From assembly GCA_947487205.1 (NCBI GenBank), contig CANKVU010000009.1, positions 1-64,000 of the forward strand: a stretch of DNA of 64,000 bases. Reading direction: 5' to 3'. The position numbers were made by a program, and so were the translations under genes. Each line of letters opens with the position of its first letter. Position 1 is the first letter of the stretch. Below are positions 56,713 through 64,000 of the stretch, in pieces. The stretch is from an uncultured Paracoccaceae bacterium (GTDB lineage Bacteria > Pseudomonadota > Alphaproteobacteria > Rhodobacterales > Rhodobacteraceae). The notes under the pieces are model-generated. The model had not been told where the DNA came from, ran no database searches, and worked only from the letters and a program-made list of their open reading frames with translations.

Positions 56713-57276
56713 TCAGTTGGTCGAGAGGCTGGCCTGCCGGTCGTCTTCGGGCAGGTCGATCTCGTAAAAGGTATAGGACAGCGTGATGTGTTTCACGTAC
56801 TTGGCGTCGCTGTCCTCGACAATGGCCGGATCGACATAGAACGACACCGGCATCTGCACCCGCTCGCCGGGCTGAAGCACCTGCTCGGTGAAGCAGAAGC
56901 AGTCGATCTTGGAGAAGAACTCCCCTGCGTAGAACGGCGCGACGTTGTAGCTCGCCTGGCCCGCGACGACGCGATCGGTGGGGTTGTAGGCCTCGTAGAA
57001 GGCCAGGCCCGTCTCGCCGATCTTCAGCTCCACCTCCCGCTGGGCGGGCTTGAATTCCCACGGCATGCCGGTTTCGGTCGTGGCGTCGAAGCGGACCTTG
57101 ATCGTCCGCTCCAGCACCTCGTCCGCGCCGGCCTCGGCCACGTTGGTGGTGCCGCCATATCCCGTCACCCGGCAGAACCAGGAATAGAGCGGGACCGAGG
57201 CCCAGGCCATGCCGCCCATGAACACGACGACGGCGAGTGTGCCGAGCACGGTCTTCTGGTTGCGATCGAGCGTCAT
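56713..57276 (-). CDS. ctaG: Cytochrome c oxidase assembly protein CtaG (Cox11)
   Basis: A 187-residue Cox11-type copper chaperone that delivers copper to the CuB site. One N-terminal membrane helix (about 8-28) anchors a periplasmic immunoglobulin-like domain. The copper-binding CFCF motif is in [17 protein letters not shown], and VSFYVDPAI follows. The start overlaps the stop of the small upstream gene as ATGA. Confidence 0.97.
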   Translation of the reverse strand: MTLDRNQKTVLGTLAVVVFMGGMAWASVPLYSWFCRVTGYGGTTNVAEAGADEVLERTIKVRFDATTETGMPWEFKPAQREVELKIGETGLAFYEAYNPTDRVVAGQASYNVAPFYAGEFFSKIDCFCFTEQVLQPGERVQMPVSFYVDPAIVEDSDAKYVKHITLSYTFYEIDLPEDDRQASLSTN

Positions 57277-57467
57277 TCGGGCGCCTCCTCTCCGGGGAGC
57301 AGCTCGGGGCGCACGACGTGGTCGAAGCTCTGCGTGGCGCCGAGCTGCTGGACCTTGACCACCGTCAGGCCGAACACCACCGCGATCAGCCCGACGAGCA
57401 CCAGCCCCAGGCCGACATTGCGGGACCGCCGGCGCCGGTGCAGGTCGTGTTCCACCTGGATGGCCAT
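57273..57467 (-). CDS. Small cox-operon membrane protein
   Basis: A 64-residue protein with a basic N-terminus (HDLHRRRRSRN) and a single membrane helix (about 19-39), followed by a short acidic tail. It sits between ctaB and ctaG with overlaps on both sides (TGATG with ctaB and ATGA with ctaG), so it is made together with the assembly factors. Similar small proteins occupy this position in other Rhodobacteraceae and are thought to help oxidase assembly. The molecular role is unproven. Confidence 0.8.
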   Translation of the reverse strand: MAIQVEHDLHRRRRSRNVGLGLVLVGLIAVVFGLTVVKVQQLGATQSFDHVVRPELLPGEEAPE

Positions 57468-58393
57468 CAGATCACCCCCAGGGCGCGCAACGCGGCATCC
57501 GCCAGGAGCGCGCCGAAATGCAGGAACAGGTAGAGCAGCGAGAACTTGAAGACCTTCTTCTCCACCAGGTAATTGTCGGCCTCGGCCATCGCCTCGTCCC
57601 GGCGGGCGATCTGCCAGGCGCCCTTCAGGAACCACGCGTTGAGCGCCACCGCCGCGACCAGGTAGACCGGCCCGCCGATCGCCGTCACCCCGAGCCACAC
57701 GGCGAAGAGCGCCAGGATCGCGGTATAGGCGAGGATGTGGCGCCGGGTCGCGCGGCGGCCGTGGGTGACGGTCAGCATCGGCACGCCGGCATCGTCGTAA
57801 TCGGACCGCATGAAGAGCGCGAGCGCCCAGAAATGCGGCGGCGTCCACAGGAAGATCAGGGCGAACATCAGCACCGATTCGAGGCTGACGGAGCCGGTCG
57901 CCGCGACCCAGCCGATCATCGGGGGGAAGGCTCCGGCGGCGCCGCCGATGACGATGTTCTGCGGTGTCGTCCGCTTGAGCCACATCGAGTAGACGACGGC
58001 GTAGAAGAAGATCGTGAAGGCCAGGAGCGCGGCGGCCGCCCAGTTGGTGGCCAGGCCCAGCATCACCACCGAGAAGCCCGACAGCGCCAGGCCGACCGCC
58101 AGCGCCTCGTCGCCGGTGACCCGGCCCGACGGGACGGGCCGCCTGGAGGTGCGCCGCATCACCGCGTCGATATCGGCGTCCCACCACATGTTGAGCGCCC
58201 CGGCGGCGCCCCCGCCCACGGCGATGAACAGGATCGCGCAGAAGCCCACGAAGGGATGGAGCGCCACCGGCGCCACGAGCATCCCCACGAGGGCGGTGAA
58301 GACCACGAGCGTCATCACGCGCGGCTTCAGCAGGGCGAAGTAATCGCCGAATTGCGCCTCGCGCTCCCGGTCCAGGATGCTGATGTCGGTCAT
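57467..58393 (-). CDS. ctaB: Heme O synthase (protoheme IX farnesyltransferase)
   Basis: A 308-residue UbiA-type prenyltransferase that adds a farnesyl group to heme b to give heme o, the precursor of heme a. About nine helices are seen. The catalytic Asp motif is NMWWDADIDAVMRRTSRRPVPSG, and the segment RTTPQNIVIGGAAGAFPPMIGW is the heme O synthase signature. FLWTPPHFWALALF follows. It lies between ctaC and the small cox gene. Confidence 0.98.
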   Translation of the reverse strand: MTDISILDREREAQFGDYFALLKPRVMTLVVFTALVGMLVAPVALHPFVGFCAILFIAVGGGAAGALNMWWDADIDAVMRRTSRRPVPSGRVTGDEALAVGLALSGFSVVMLGLATNWAAAALLAFTIFFYAVVYSMWLKRTTPQNIVIGGAAGAFPPMIGWVAATGSVSLESVLMFALIFLWTPPHFWALALFMRSDYDDAGVPMLTVTHGRRATRRHILAYTAILALFAVWLGVTAIGGPVYLVAAVALNAWFLKGAWQIARRDEAMAEADNYLVEKKVFKFSLLYLFLHFGALLADAALRALGVI

Positions 58394-58448
58394 GCGCTCT
58401 CGTCCGATCGGCTCGAATGGACGGACGGGCCCCGGGGCCCGTCCGGTA

Positions 58449-59453
58449 TCAGTTGGCCTGGTCCTCGCCCGACGGGGCCTCGTCCCCGCCCGCGGCCTCG
58501 CCCTCGACGAGGCGGGCGGCGTCGTCGCCGTCCCCCTGCCCCTCGGTCTCGTCGCCCTGCTGGGCCATCGAGGCGTCCCGCGGGGTGCCGCCGTATTCCT
58601 CGATCGCCCAGTCGAGCCAGGCCTCGTACTCCTCCTGGCTCACCACCTTGACCGTGATCGGCATGTAGGCGTGGGCGATGCCGCAAAGCTCGGAGCACTG
58701 GCCGAAATAGACGCCCTCCTCGTCGGCGCGGAACCACAATTCCGCCAGCCGGCCGGGCACCGCGTCCTGCTTCACCCCGAAGGCCGGGATGGTCCAGGAA
58801 TGGATCACGTCCGCGCCGGTCACCTGCACCACGATGTCGGTGTCGACCGGAACCACCATGGCCGTGGTCGTGGCCAGCTTGAACTCGTCCTCGGAATAGC
58901 CAGCCTCCTGAAGCTGGGCGCGCACCTCGTCGGTCAGGCGGTTGTCGCCGCCCGTCGCCGGCGAGCCGATCATGTAGCTGTCGAAGCCGAAATCGTGGTC
59001 GGGATATTCGTAGCCCCAGTACCATTGGTAGCCGGTCGTCTTCACCGTCACCTCGCCTTCGGGAATCACCTGCTCCTCGAACAGCACCGGCAGCGAGAAG
59101 GCGCCGATGAAGACGAGGATCAGGATCGGGCCCAGCGTCCAGGCGATCTCGAGCGGGGTGTTGTGGGTGAAGCCCTTGGGCGTCTTGTTGCGCTTCTCGC
59201 CGTAGCGGAAGATGACGATTCCCAGGAGCGCCACGATGAACAGCGTGATCGCGGTGATGATGATGAGCACCATCCCGTCCAGCCATTGCAGGTCGTGGGC
59301 GATCGAGGTGGAGGCCGGCTGGAACCCGATCCCCCCGTCCGACGGCGCGCCGATGATCGGCAGCTCTCCGATGGGGTTGCCCTCTTCCTGCGCGAGGGCG
59401 GCCGAACCGGAGAAGAGCGTAAGGAAAGCGGGCATGAGGGTGCGAAGGCGCAT
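58449..59453 (-). CDS. ctaC: Cytochrome c oxidase subunit II
   Basis: A 334-residue subunit II. A signal peptide is followed by two membrane helices (about 62-82 and 105-125) and the periplasmic CuA domain. The CuA ligands are visible in [16 protein letters not shown] (two Cys, His, Met) and in the earlier [24 protein letters not shown] marks electron entry from cytochrome c. A Gly/Glu/Asp-rich tail of about 40 residues extends past the usual end. It is the first gene of the operon and is divergent from tldD. Confidence 0.98.
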   Translation of the reverse strand: MRLRTLMPAFLTLFSGSAALAQEEGNPIGELPIIGAPSDGGIGFQPASTSIAHDLQWLDGMVLIIITAITLFIVALLGIVIFRYGEKRNKTPKGFTHNTPLEIAWTLGPILILVFIGAFSLPVLFEEQVIPEGEVTVKTTGYQWYWGYEYPDHDFGFDSYMIGSPATGGDNRLTDEVRAQLQEAGYSEDEFKLATTTAMVVPVDTDIVVQVTGADVIHSWTIPAFGVKQDAVPGRLAELWFRADEEGVYFGQCSELCGIAHAYMPITVKVVSQEEYEAWLDWAIEEYGGTPRDASMAQQGDETEGQGDGDDAARLVEGEAAGGDEAPSGEDQAN

Positions 59454-59634
59454 CGGCTGATCCTGTTCGGCTCTGATCGGGGCGATGCGGCGCGACGCGG
59501 GGGCCGGCCCGCCCGTTGGAAAGTCGACGCTTAGAACCATATAAGCGCCGGGCAGGCAAGCGGCGGCGTTGCGGCAAACGGACGCCAACGCCGCCGCCCC
59601 CCGCGACGCCACGCCGAATCCGTCCGAGGTCCAG

Positions 59635-61056
59635 ATGACAGATGCCCCCTTCCGACCGCTTTCCGACCGCCTGGACGAGGCGGCGGCCCGGCGCGCGCTG
59701 GCCCATGCCACGGACGGCGCCGAGGACGGCGAGCTGTTCCTGGAGCGCCGGCGCTCGGAGGCGATCACCTTCGACGACGGCCGGGTCCGCAACGCCGCCT
59801 ACGACGCGACCGAGGGGTTCGGGCTGCGCTCGGTGCGCGGCGAGGTCTCGGGCTATGCCCATTCGACGGACCTGTCCGAGGCGGCGCTGCGGCGCGCGGC
59901 CGAGACCGCGCGGCTGGCCGTCGGCGATGGCGGCGGCACGATGGCCGACGGCCCGGCGCCCACGAACCGGCGCCTCTATACCGACGCCGACCCGATGGCG
60001 GACGCGGCCTTCGGGGTGAAGCTCGAGACCCTGCGCGAGATCGACGCCTTCGCGCGCGACATCGACCCGCGGGTGGTGCAGGTCACGGCGACGCTCGCCG
60101 CCTCGCTGCAGGAGATCGAGATCCTGCGCCCCGACGGACGGATCGTGCGCGACGTGCGCCCGATGACGCGCCTCAACGTGGCGGTGATCGTCGAGGAGGA
60201 CGGCCGGCGCGAGCAGGGCTCGTCGGGCGGGGGCGGCCGCGGCGCGCTGCTGCCGCTGATCGACCCCGCGCACTGGAAGGGCGTGACGCGCGAGGCGCTG
60301 CGGATCGCGCTGGTGAACCTGCGCGCCGAGCCCGCGCCGGCCGGCGTGATGGACGTGGTTCTGGGCCCCGGCTGGCCCGGCATCCTGCTGCACGAGGCGA
60401 TCGGCCACGGGCTGGAAGGCGATTTCAACCGCAAGCGCTCGTCGGCCTTCGCGGGGCTGATGGGCCAGCGCATCGCCGCGCCGGGGGTGACCGTGCTCGA
60501 CGACGGCACGCTGCCCGACCGGCGCGGCTCCATCACCGTGGACGACGAGGGCACGCCGGGCGCGCGCAACGTCCTGATCGAGGACGGCGTGCTGGTGGGC
60601 TACATGCAGGACCGCCAGAACGCCCGCCTGATGGGCGTCGCGGCGACCGGCAACGGACGTCGCGAGAGCCATGCCCATCCGCCGATGCCGCGGATGACGA
60701 ACACCTACATGACGGCGGGCACCGAGGCGCCCGAGAGCATCCTGGCCGGGCTGGAAGACGGCCTGTACGCCGTGGGCTTCGGCGGCGGGCAGGTCGACAT
60801 CACCAACGGCAAGTTCGTGTTCTCGTGCACCGAGGCGTACCGGGTCCGCAACGGGGTGGTGGGCGCGCCGGTCAAGGGCGCCACGCTGATCGGGGACGGC
60901 GCCACGGCGCTGCAGAAGATCCGGGCCATCGGCACCGACATGTCCCTCGATCCGGGCATCGGCAATTGCGGCAAGGCCGGGCAATGGGTCCCGGTCGGCG
61001 TCGGGCAGCCGACGCTGATGATCGGCGGCCTGACGGTGGGCGGCGCGGCGGCGTGA
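59635..61056 (+). CDS. tldD: Metalloprotease TldD
   Basis: The 473-residue TldD, which with TldE (PmbA) forms a zinc protease that trims peptides such as microcin and heterocyclic leader peptides. The zinc motif [11 protein letters not shown] is intact. [14 protein letters not shown] and the C-terminal [28 protein letters not shown] match the family. The partner gene is not in the window. The ATG at 59635 was chosen at the usual family start. It is divergent from ctaC. Confidence 0.96.
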   Translation: MTDAPFRPLSDRLDEAAARRALAHATDGAEDGELFLERRRSEAITFDDGRVRNAAYDATEGFGLRSVRGEVSGYAHSTDLSEAALRRAAETARLAVGDGGGTMADGPAPTNRRLYTDADPMADAAFGVKLETLREIDAFARDIDPRVVQVTATLAASLQEIEILRPDGRIVRDVRPMTRLNVAVIVEEDGRREQGSSGGGGRGALLPLIDPAHWKGVTREALRIALVNLRAEPAPAGVMDVVLGPGWPGILLHEAIGHGLEGDFNRKRSSAFAGLMGQRIAAPGVTVLDDGTLPDRRGSITVDDEGTPGARNVLIEDGVLVGYMQDRQNARLMGVAATGNGRRESHAHPPMPRMTNTYMTAGTEAPESILAGLEDGLYAVGFGGGQVDITNGKFVFSCTEAYRVRNGVVGAPVKGATLIGDGATALQKIRAIGTDMSLDPGIGNCGKAGQWVPVGVGQPTLMIGGLTVGGAAA

Positions 61057-61149
61057 CGCCGCGCGGCCCCGCGGGACCGCGGGCCCGCGGAGCGGCGGAT
61101 CGGCAAGAATTCGCCGGAACGTTTACCTTGCCTTAACCCTCCTTGTCCG

Positions 61150-62334
61150 ATGGTGAACGGGCAGAGAGACGGAGCCGGCGGGTTGGAGCAGACCTCTTCC
61201 TCAATCCCCCTCACCCCACCCCGTACCAAGGAAGACTGGCTCGACTGGCTCCGTCTCCTGCGCTCCCGCCGGGTGGGTCCCGGAACCTTCTACCGATTGA
61301 TGGCCGAACACGGCAGCGCCGCCGCCGCGCTCGACGCGCTGCCCGCGCTCGCGCGCCGGGCCGGGACGACGGGCTACGCCCCCTGCCCCCGCGACGTGGT
61401 CGCGGCCGAATGGGACCGCGCCGAACGCGCCGGCGCCGTGCCGGTGGCGATGGGGTCGGCCGCCTATCCCGCGCGGCTGGCCGAGATCGCCGATCCGCCC
61501 CCGATCCTGTGGACGCATGGCGACCTGGCGCTGCTGGCGCGGCCGCTCGTGGCGCTGGTGGGGGCGCGGAACGCCTCGTCGCTGGGGCTGCGGATGGCCC
61601 GCTCCCTGGCCCGCGGGCTCGGCGAGGCGGGAATCGTCACCGTCTCGGGCCTGGCGCGCGGGATCGACACGGCAGTGCACGAGGCCAGCCTGGAAAGCGG
61701 GACGGTGGCGGTGATGGCGGGCGGCGTGGACATCGTCTATCCGGCCGAGAACGCCGATCTGGCCCGGCGGATCGCGGAGGGCGGGCTGCGCCTCGGGGAA
61801 CAGCCGGTCGGGCTGCGGCCCCAGGCGCGGCACTTCCCGCGCCGCAACCGCATCATCTCGGGCCTGGCGGCGGCGGTCGTCGTGGTGGAGGCCGCGGCGA
61901 AGTCGGGATCGCTGATCACGGCGCGCGACGCCGCCGATCAGGGGCGCGACGTGCTCGCGGTGCCGGGCCATCCCTTCGACCCGCGCGCCGCGGGCGCCAA
62001 CATGCTGATCCGCGACGGCGCGACGCTGGTCCGGGGGCCGGGCGACGTGCTGGAGAGCCTGGCCATCGCGGCCCCCGCGCCCCGTCCCAAAGCACCCGAC
62101 GCCGCCCGCGCCGGTGCGCCGCCGCCGCCCCCGCCGCATGCGCCGGCGCGCGATCCCGGGCCGCTCGACCGGCTGATCCTCGACCGTCTGGGCCCCGCGC
62201 CCACGGCCGAGGACCAGCTCATCCGCGACGTGGGGCGCCCCGCCGGGGAGGTCGCCCAGGCGCTGACCCTGCTCGAGATCGACGGCCGCGTCGCGCGGCA
62301 GCCCGGCGGCCTGCTCTGCCGGCTCGGCGGATGA
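61150..62334 (+). CDS. dprA: DNA-processing protein DprA
   Basis: A 394-residue DprA, which loads RecA on incoming single-stranded DNA during transformation. A helical N-terminal part (WLRLLRSRRVGPGTFYRLM) precedes the Rossmann-like core: LVALVGARNASSLGLRMARSLARGL, SGLARGIDTAVHEASL, GGVDIVYPAEN and FPRRNRIISGLAAAVVVVEAAAKSGSLITA. A Pro-rich linker leads to the C-terminal DprA winged-helix domain. No good ribosome site precedes the ATG at 61150, so a later start is possible. topA follows, as in many alphaproteobacteria. Confidence 0.96.
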   Translation: MVNGQRDGAGGLEQTSSSIPLTPPRTKEDWLDWLRLLRSRRVGPGTFYRLMAEHGSAAAALDALPALARRAGTTGYAPCPRDVVAAEWDRAERAGAVPVAMGSAAYPARLAEIADPPPILWTHGDLALLARPLVALVGARNASSLGLRMARSLARGLGEAGIVTVSGLARGIDTAVHEASLESGTVAVMAGGVDIVYPAENADLARRIAEGGLRLGEQPVGLRPQARHFPRRNRIISGLAAAVVVVEAAAKSGSLITARDAADQGRDVLAVPGHPFDPRAAGANMLIRDGATLVRGPGDVLESLAIAAPAPRPKAPDAARAGAPPPPPPHAPARDPGPLDRLILDRLGPAPTAEDQLIRDVGRPAGEVAQALTLLEIDGRVARQPGGLLCRLGG

Positions 62335-62353
62335 GATCGCCGACGCGCCCCGA

Positions 62354-62383
62354 TTGACAAGCCCGGCCGTCCCGACACATCTA
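62354..62383 (+). promoter_or_regulatory. Possible topA promoter
   Basis: A perfect TTGACA at 62354-62359 is followed after 17-18 bases by ACATCT/CATCTA, a weak -10 match. It lies in the 83-base gap between dprA and topA and would start transcription shortly before the topA ribosome site. Confidence 0.35.
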
Positions 62384-62417
62384 GCCCGGTCCGCCCGAAC
62401 CCATCCGAAGGGACAGC

Positions 62418-64000
62418 ATGCCGGTCGTCGTCGTCGAATCCCCCGCCAAGGCCAAGACAATCAACAAGTATCTGGGCGACGACTATACCGTCCTCGCCTC
62501 TTACGGGCATGTTCGCGACCTGCCGGCGAAGGACGGGTCGGTCGATCCCGATAACGAGTTCGCGATGGAATGGGAGGTCGCCGCCGACAGCAAGAAGCAC
62601 GTCAAGGCGATCGCCGACGCGCTGAAGGACGACAATGCCCTGATCCTCGCCACCGACCCCGACCGCGAGGGGGAGGCGATCTCGTGGCACCTCGAGGAGA
62701 CGCTGAGGAAGCGCAAGGCGATCAGGAAGGACACCGAGGTGAGCCGGGTGGTCTTCAACGCGATCACCAAGTCGGCGGTGACCGAGGCGATGAAGTCGCC
62801 GCGCCAGGTCGATGCGCCGCTGGTGGAGGCCTATCTGGCGCGCCGCGCGCTCGATTACCTGGTGGGGTTCAACCTGTCGCCGGTCCTGTGGCGCAAGCTG
62901 CCGGGCGCGAAATCCGCCGGGCGGGTGCAATCGGTCTGCCTGCGCCTCATCGTCGAGCGCGAGATGGAGATCGAGGCGTTCCGGCCGCGCGAATACTGGT
63001 CGGTCAAGGCGCGGCTGGAGACGCCGCGCGGCCAGACCTTCGAGGCGCGGCTGACCACGCTCGGGGGCAAGAAGCTCGACCGCTACGACCTGGAGAACGC
63101 CACCCAGGCCGAGATGGCCGTGCAGGCGGTGTCGTCGCGCGCCCTGACGGTGGCGAGCGTCGAGGCCAAGCCCGGCACCCGCAACCCCGCGCCGCCCTTC
63201 ATGACCTCGACGCTCCAGCAGGAGGCCAGCCGCAAGTTCGGGATGGGCGCGCGGCAGGCCATGTCCACCGCCCAGCGCCTCTACGAGGCCGGGCACATCA
63301 CCTATATGCGGACCGACGGCATCGACATGGCGCCCGAGGCGGTGCACGCGGCGCGCGACGCGATCAAGGACCGCTACGGCGCCGATTACGTCCCGAAATC
63401 GCCGCGGATGTACAAGAACAAGGCCAAGAACGCGCAGGAGGCGCATGAATGCATCCGGCCCACGGAAATGGGCAAGGATGCCGCGGCGCTCAGGATCTCG
63501 GACCCCGACCAGCGCAAGCTCTACGACCTGATCTGGAAGCGCACGATGGCCTCGCAGATGGAGGGCGCGCGGCTGGAGCGCACCACGGTCGAGATCCGCT
63601 CCGACGACGGCCAGGTGGGCCTGCGCGCGACCGGGCAGGTCGTCCTGTTCGACGGGTTCATCCGCGTCTACGAGGAGGGGCGCGACGAGCCTTCGGGCGA
63701 CGACGACGACGCCCGCCTGCCCCAGATCGCCGAGGGCGACCGGGCGGCCTTCGCCCGCGACGGGCTGCGCGACGAGCACCGCCGCGCCGAGGTGGCGCAG
63801 ATCTCGGAGGACGGCGCGGTGCTGGGGCTGCAGCATCACACCCAGCCGCCGCCGCGCTATACCGAGGCGACCCTGGTCAAGCGCATGGAGGAGCTGGGGA
63901 TCGGCCGCCCCTCCACCTATGCCTCCATCGTGACCACGATCCAGGACCGCGAATACGTCCGCAAGGACAAGAACCGCCTGATCCCCGAGGACAAGGGGCG
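62418..64000 (+). CDS. topA: DNA topoisomerase I (N-terminal part, cut by window edge)
   Basis: Type IA topoisomerase that relaxes negative supercoils. About 527 codons are present and the 3' end is outside the window. The TOPRIM domain opens with VVVESPAKAKTINKYLG, and its acidic pair lies in ATDPDREGEAISWHL. AGRVQSVCLRLI follows, and the active-site tyrosine is in HITYMRTDG. HECIRPTEMG and RYTEATLVKRMEELGIGRPSTYA are also standard. AGGGACAG precedes the ATG at 62418. Confidence 0.98.
   Translation, partial: MPVVVVESPAKAKTINKYLGDDYTVLASYGHVRDLPAKDGSVDPDNEFAMEWEVAADSKKHVKAIADALKDDNALILATDPDREGEAISWHLEETLRKRKAIRKDTEVSRVVFNAITKSAVTEAMKSPRQVDAPLVEAYLARRALDYLVGFNLSPVLWRKLPGAKSAGRVQSVCLRLIVEREMEIEAFRPREYWSVKARLETPRGQTFEARLTTLGGKKLDRYDLENATQAEMAVQAVSSRALTVASVEAKPGTRNPAPPFMTSTLQQEASRKFGMGARQAMSTAQRLYEAGHITYMRTDGIDMAPEAVHAARDAIKDRYGADYVPKSPRMYKNKAKNAQEAHECIRPTEMGKDAAALRISDPDQRKLYDLIWKRTMASQMEGARLERTTVEIRSDDGQVGLRATGQVVLFDGFIRVYEEGRDEPSGDDDDARLPQIAEGDRAAFARDGLRDEHRRAEVAQISEDGAVLGLQHHTQPPPRYTEATLVKRMEELGIGRPSTYASIVTTIQDREYVRKDKNRLIPEDKG

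Overview
The window is a gene-dense, very GC-rich stretch of an alphaproteobacterial chromosome, most likely from a marine member of the Rhodobacteraceae (Roseobacter group). This is inferred from several features: the chvI/chvG-hprK-rapZ-manX-ptsH block divergent from pckA, the cox assembly order ctaC-ctaB-small gene-ctaG-ctaE-surf1-thrC-M16 peptidase, methylsuccinyl-CoA dehydrogenase of the ethylmalonyl-CoA pathway, ectoine breakdown genes, and a Rhodobacter-type LexA box. Genes are packed with many ATGA/GTGA stop-start overlaps. I see no rRNA, tRNA, CRISPR array, insertion sequence or prophage. Both ends cut genes: tuf on the left and topA on the right.

Layout. 1-8.9 kb: tuf (partial), a lipoprotein, parC, an SH3-domain protein, a HIG1-like small protein, a cobalamin adenosyltransferase, etfBA, 3-hydroxybutyryl-CoA dehydrogenase and DedA. 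8.6-13.0 kb (minus): ChvI, ChvG, a mini HPr kinase, RapZ, an EIIA of the mannose family and HPr, which form one tightly coupled signalling block facing pckA (13.3 kb). The PTS chain is completed by ptsP at 30.6 kb, and no sugar permease is present, so this is a regulatory PTS. 15-24 kb: a repeat-rich secreted PRC-barrel protein, a TSUP transporter, mcd, a second SH3 protein, a 2-hydroxyacid dehydrogenase, a PAS protein and panCB. 24-34 kb: rpsD with a structured leader, an ImuA-like gene under a LexA box, metG, pntAB, ptsP, EcsC, a GNAT and a flavin reductase.

35.0-41.0 kb is a compact ectoine-degradation locus: doeD, doeC and the Lrp-type doeX on the minus strand, with doeA and an M20-type deacetylase (doeB2-like) divergent on the plus strand. 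Together they would take ectoine to aspartate. The usual ectoine transporter and hydroxyectoine genes are not in the window. 41-49.7 kb: purA, DUF2842, a short unknown, thiamine diphosphokinase, rpiA, a MipA/OmpV porin, a TerB-like protein and a four-gene polar amino acid ABC transporter with unusual start codons. 49.7-64 kb: a GlcD-type flavoenzyme coupled to a periplasmic MBL-fold protein, a GNAT, an M16 peptidase, thrC, the cytochrome c oxidase assembly operon (ctaC to surf1), tldD, dprA and topA.

The observations I rate highest are the LexA-boxed orphan imuA directly ahead of metG, the exact nine-residue tandem repeats in the PRC-barrel protein, two pairs of 20-bp-spaced direct repeats between chvI and pckA, the compact ectoine locus with its substituted deacetylase and odd dehydrogenase, the structured rpsD leader, and a probable ATC start codon in an ABC permease gene.
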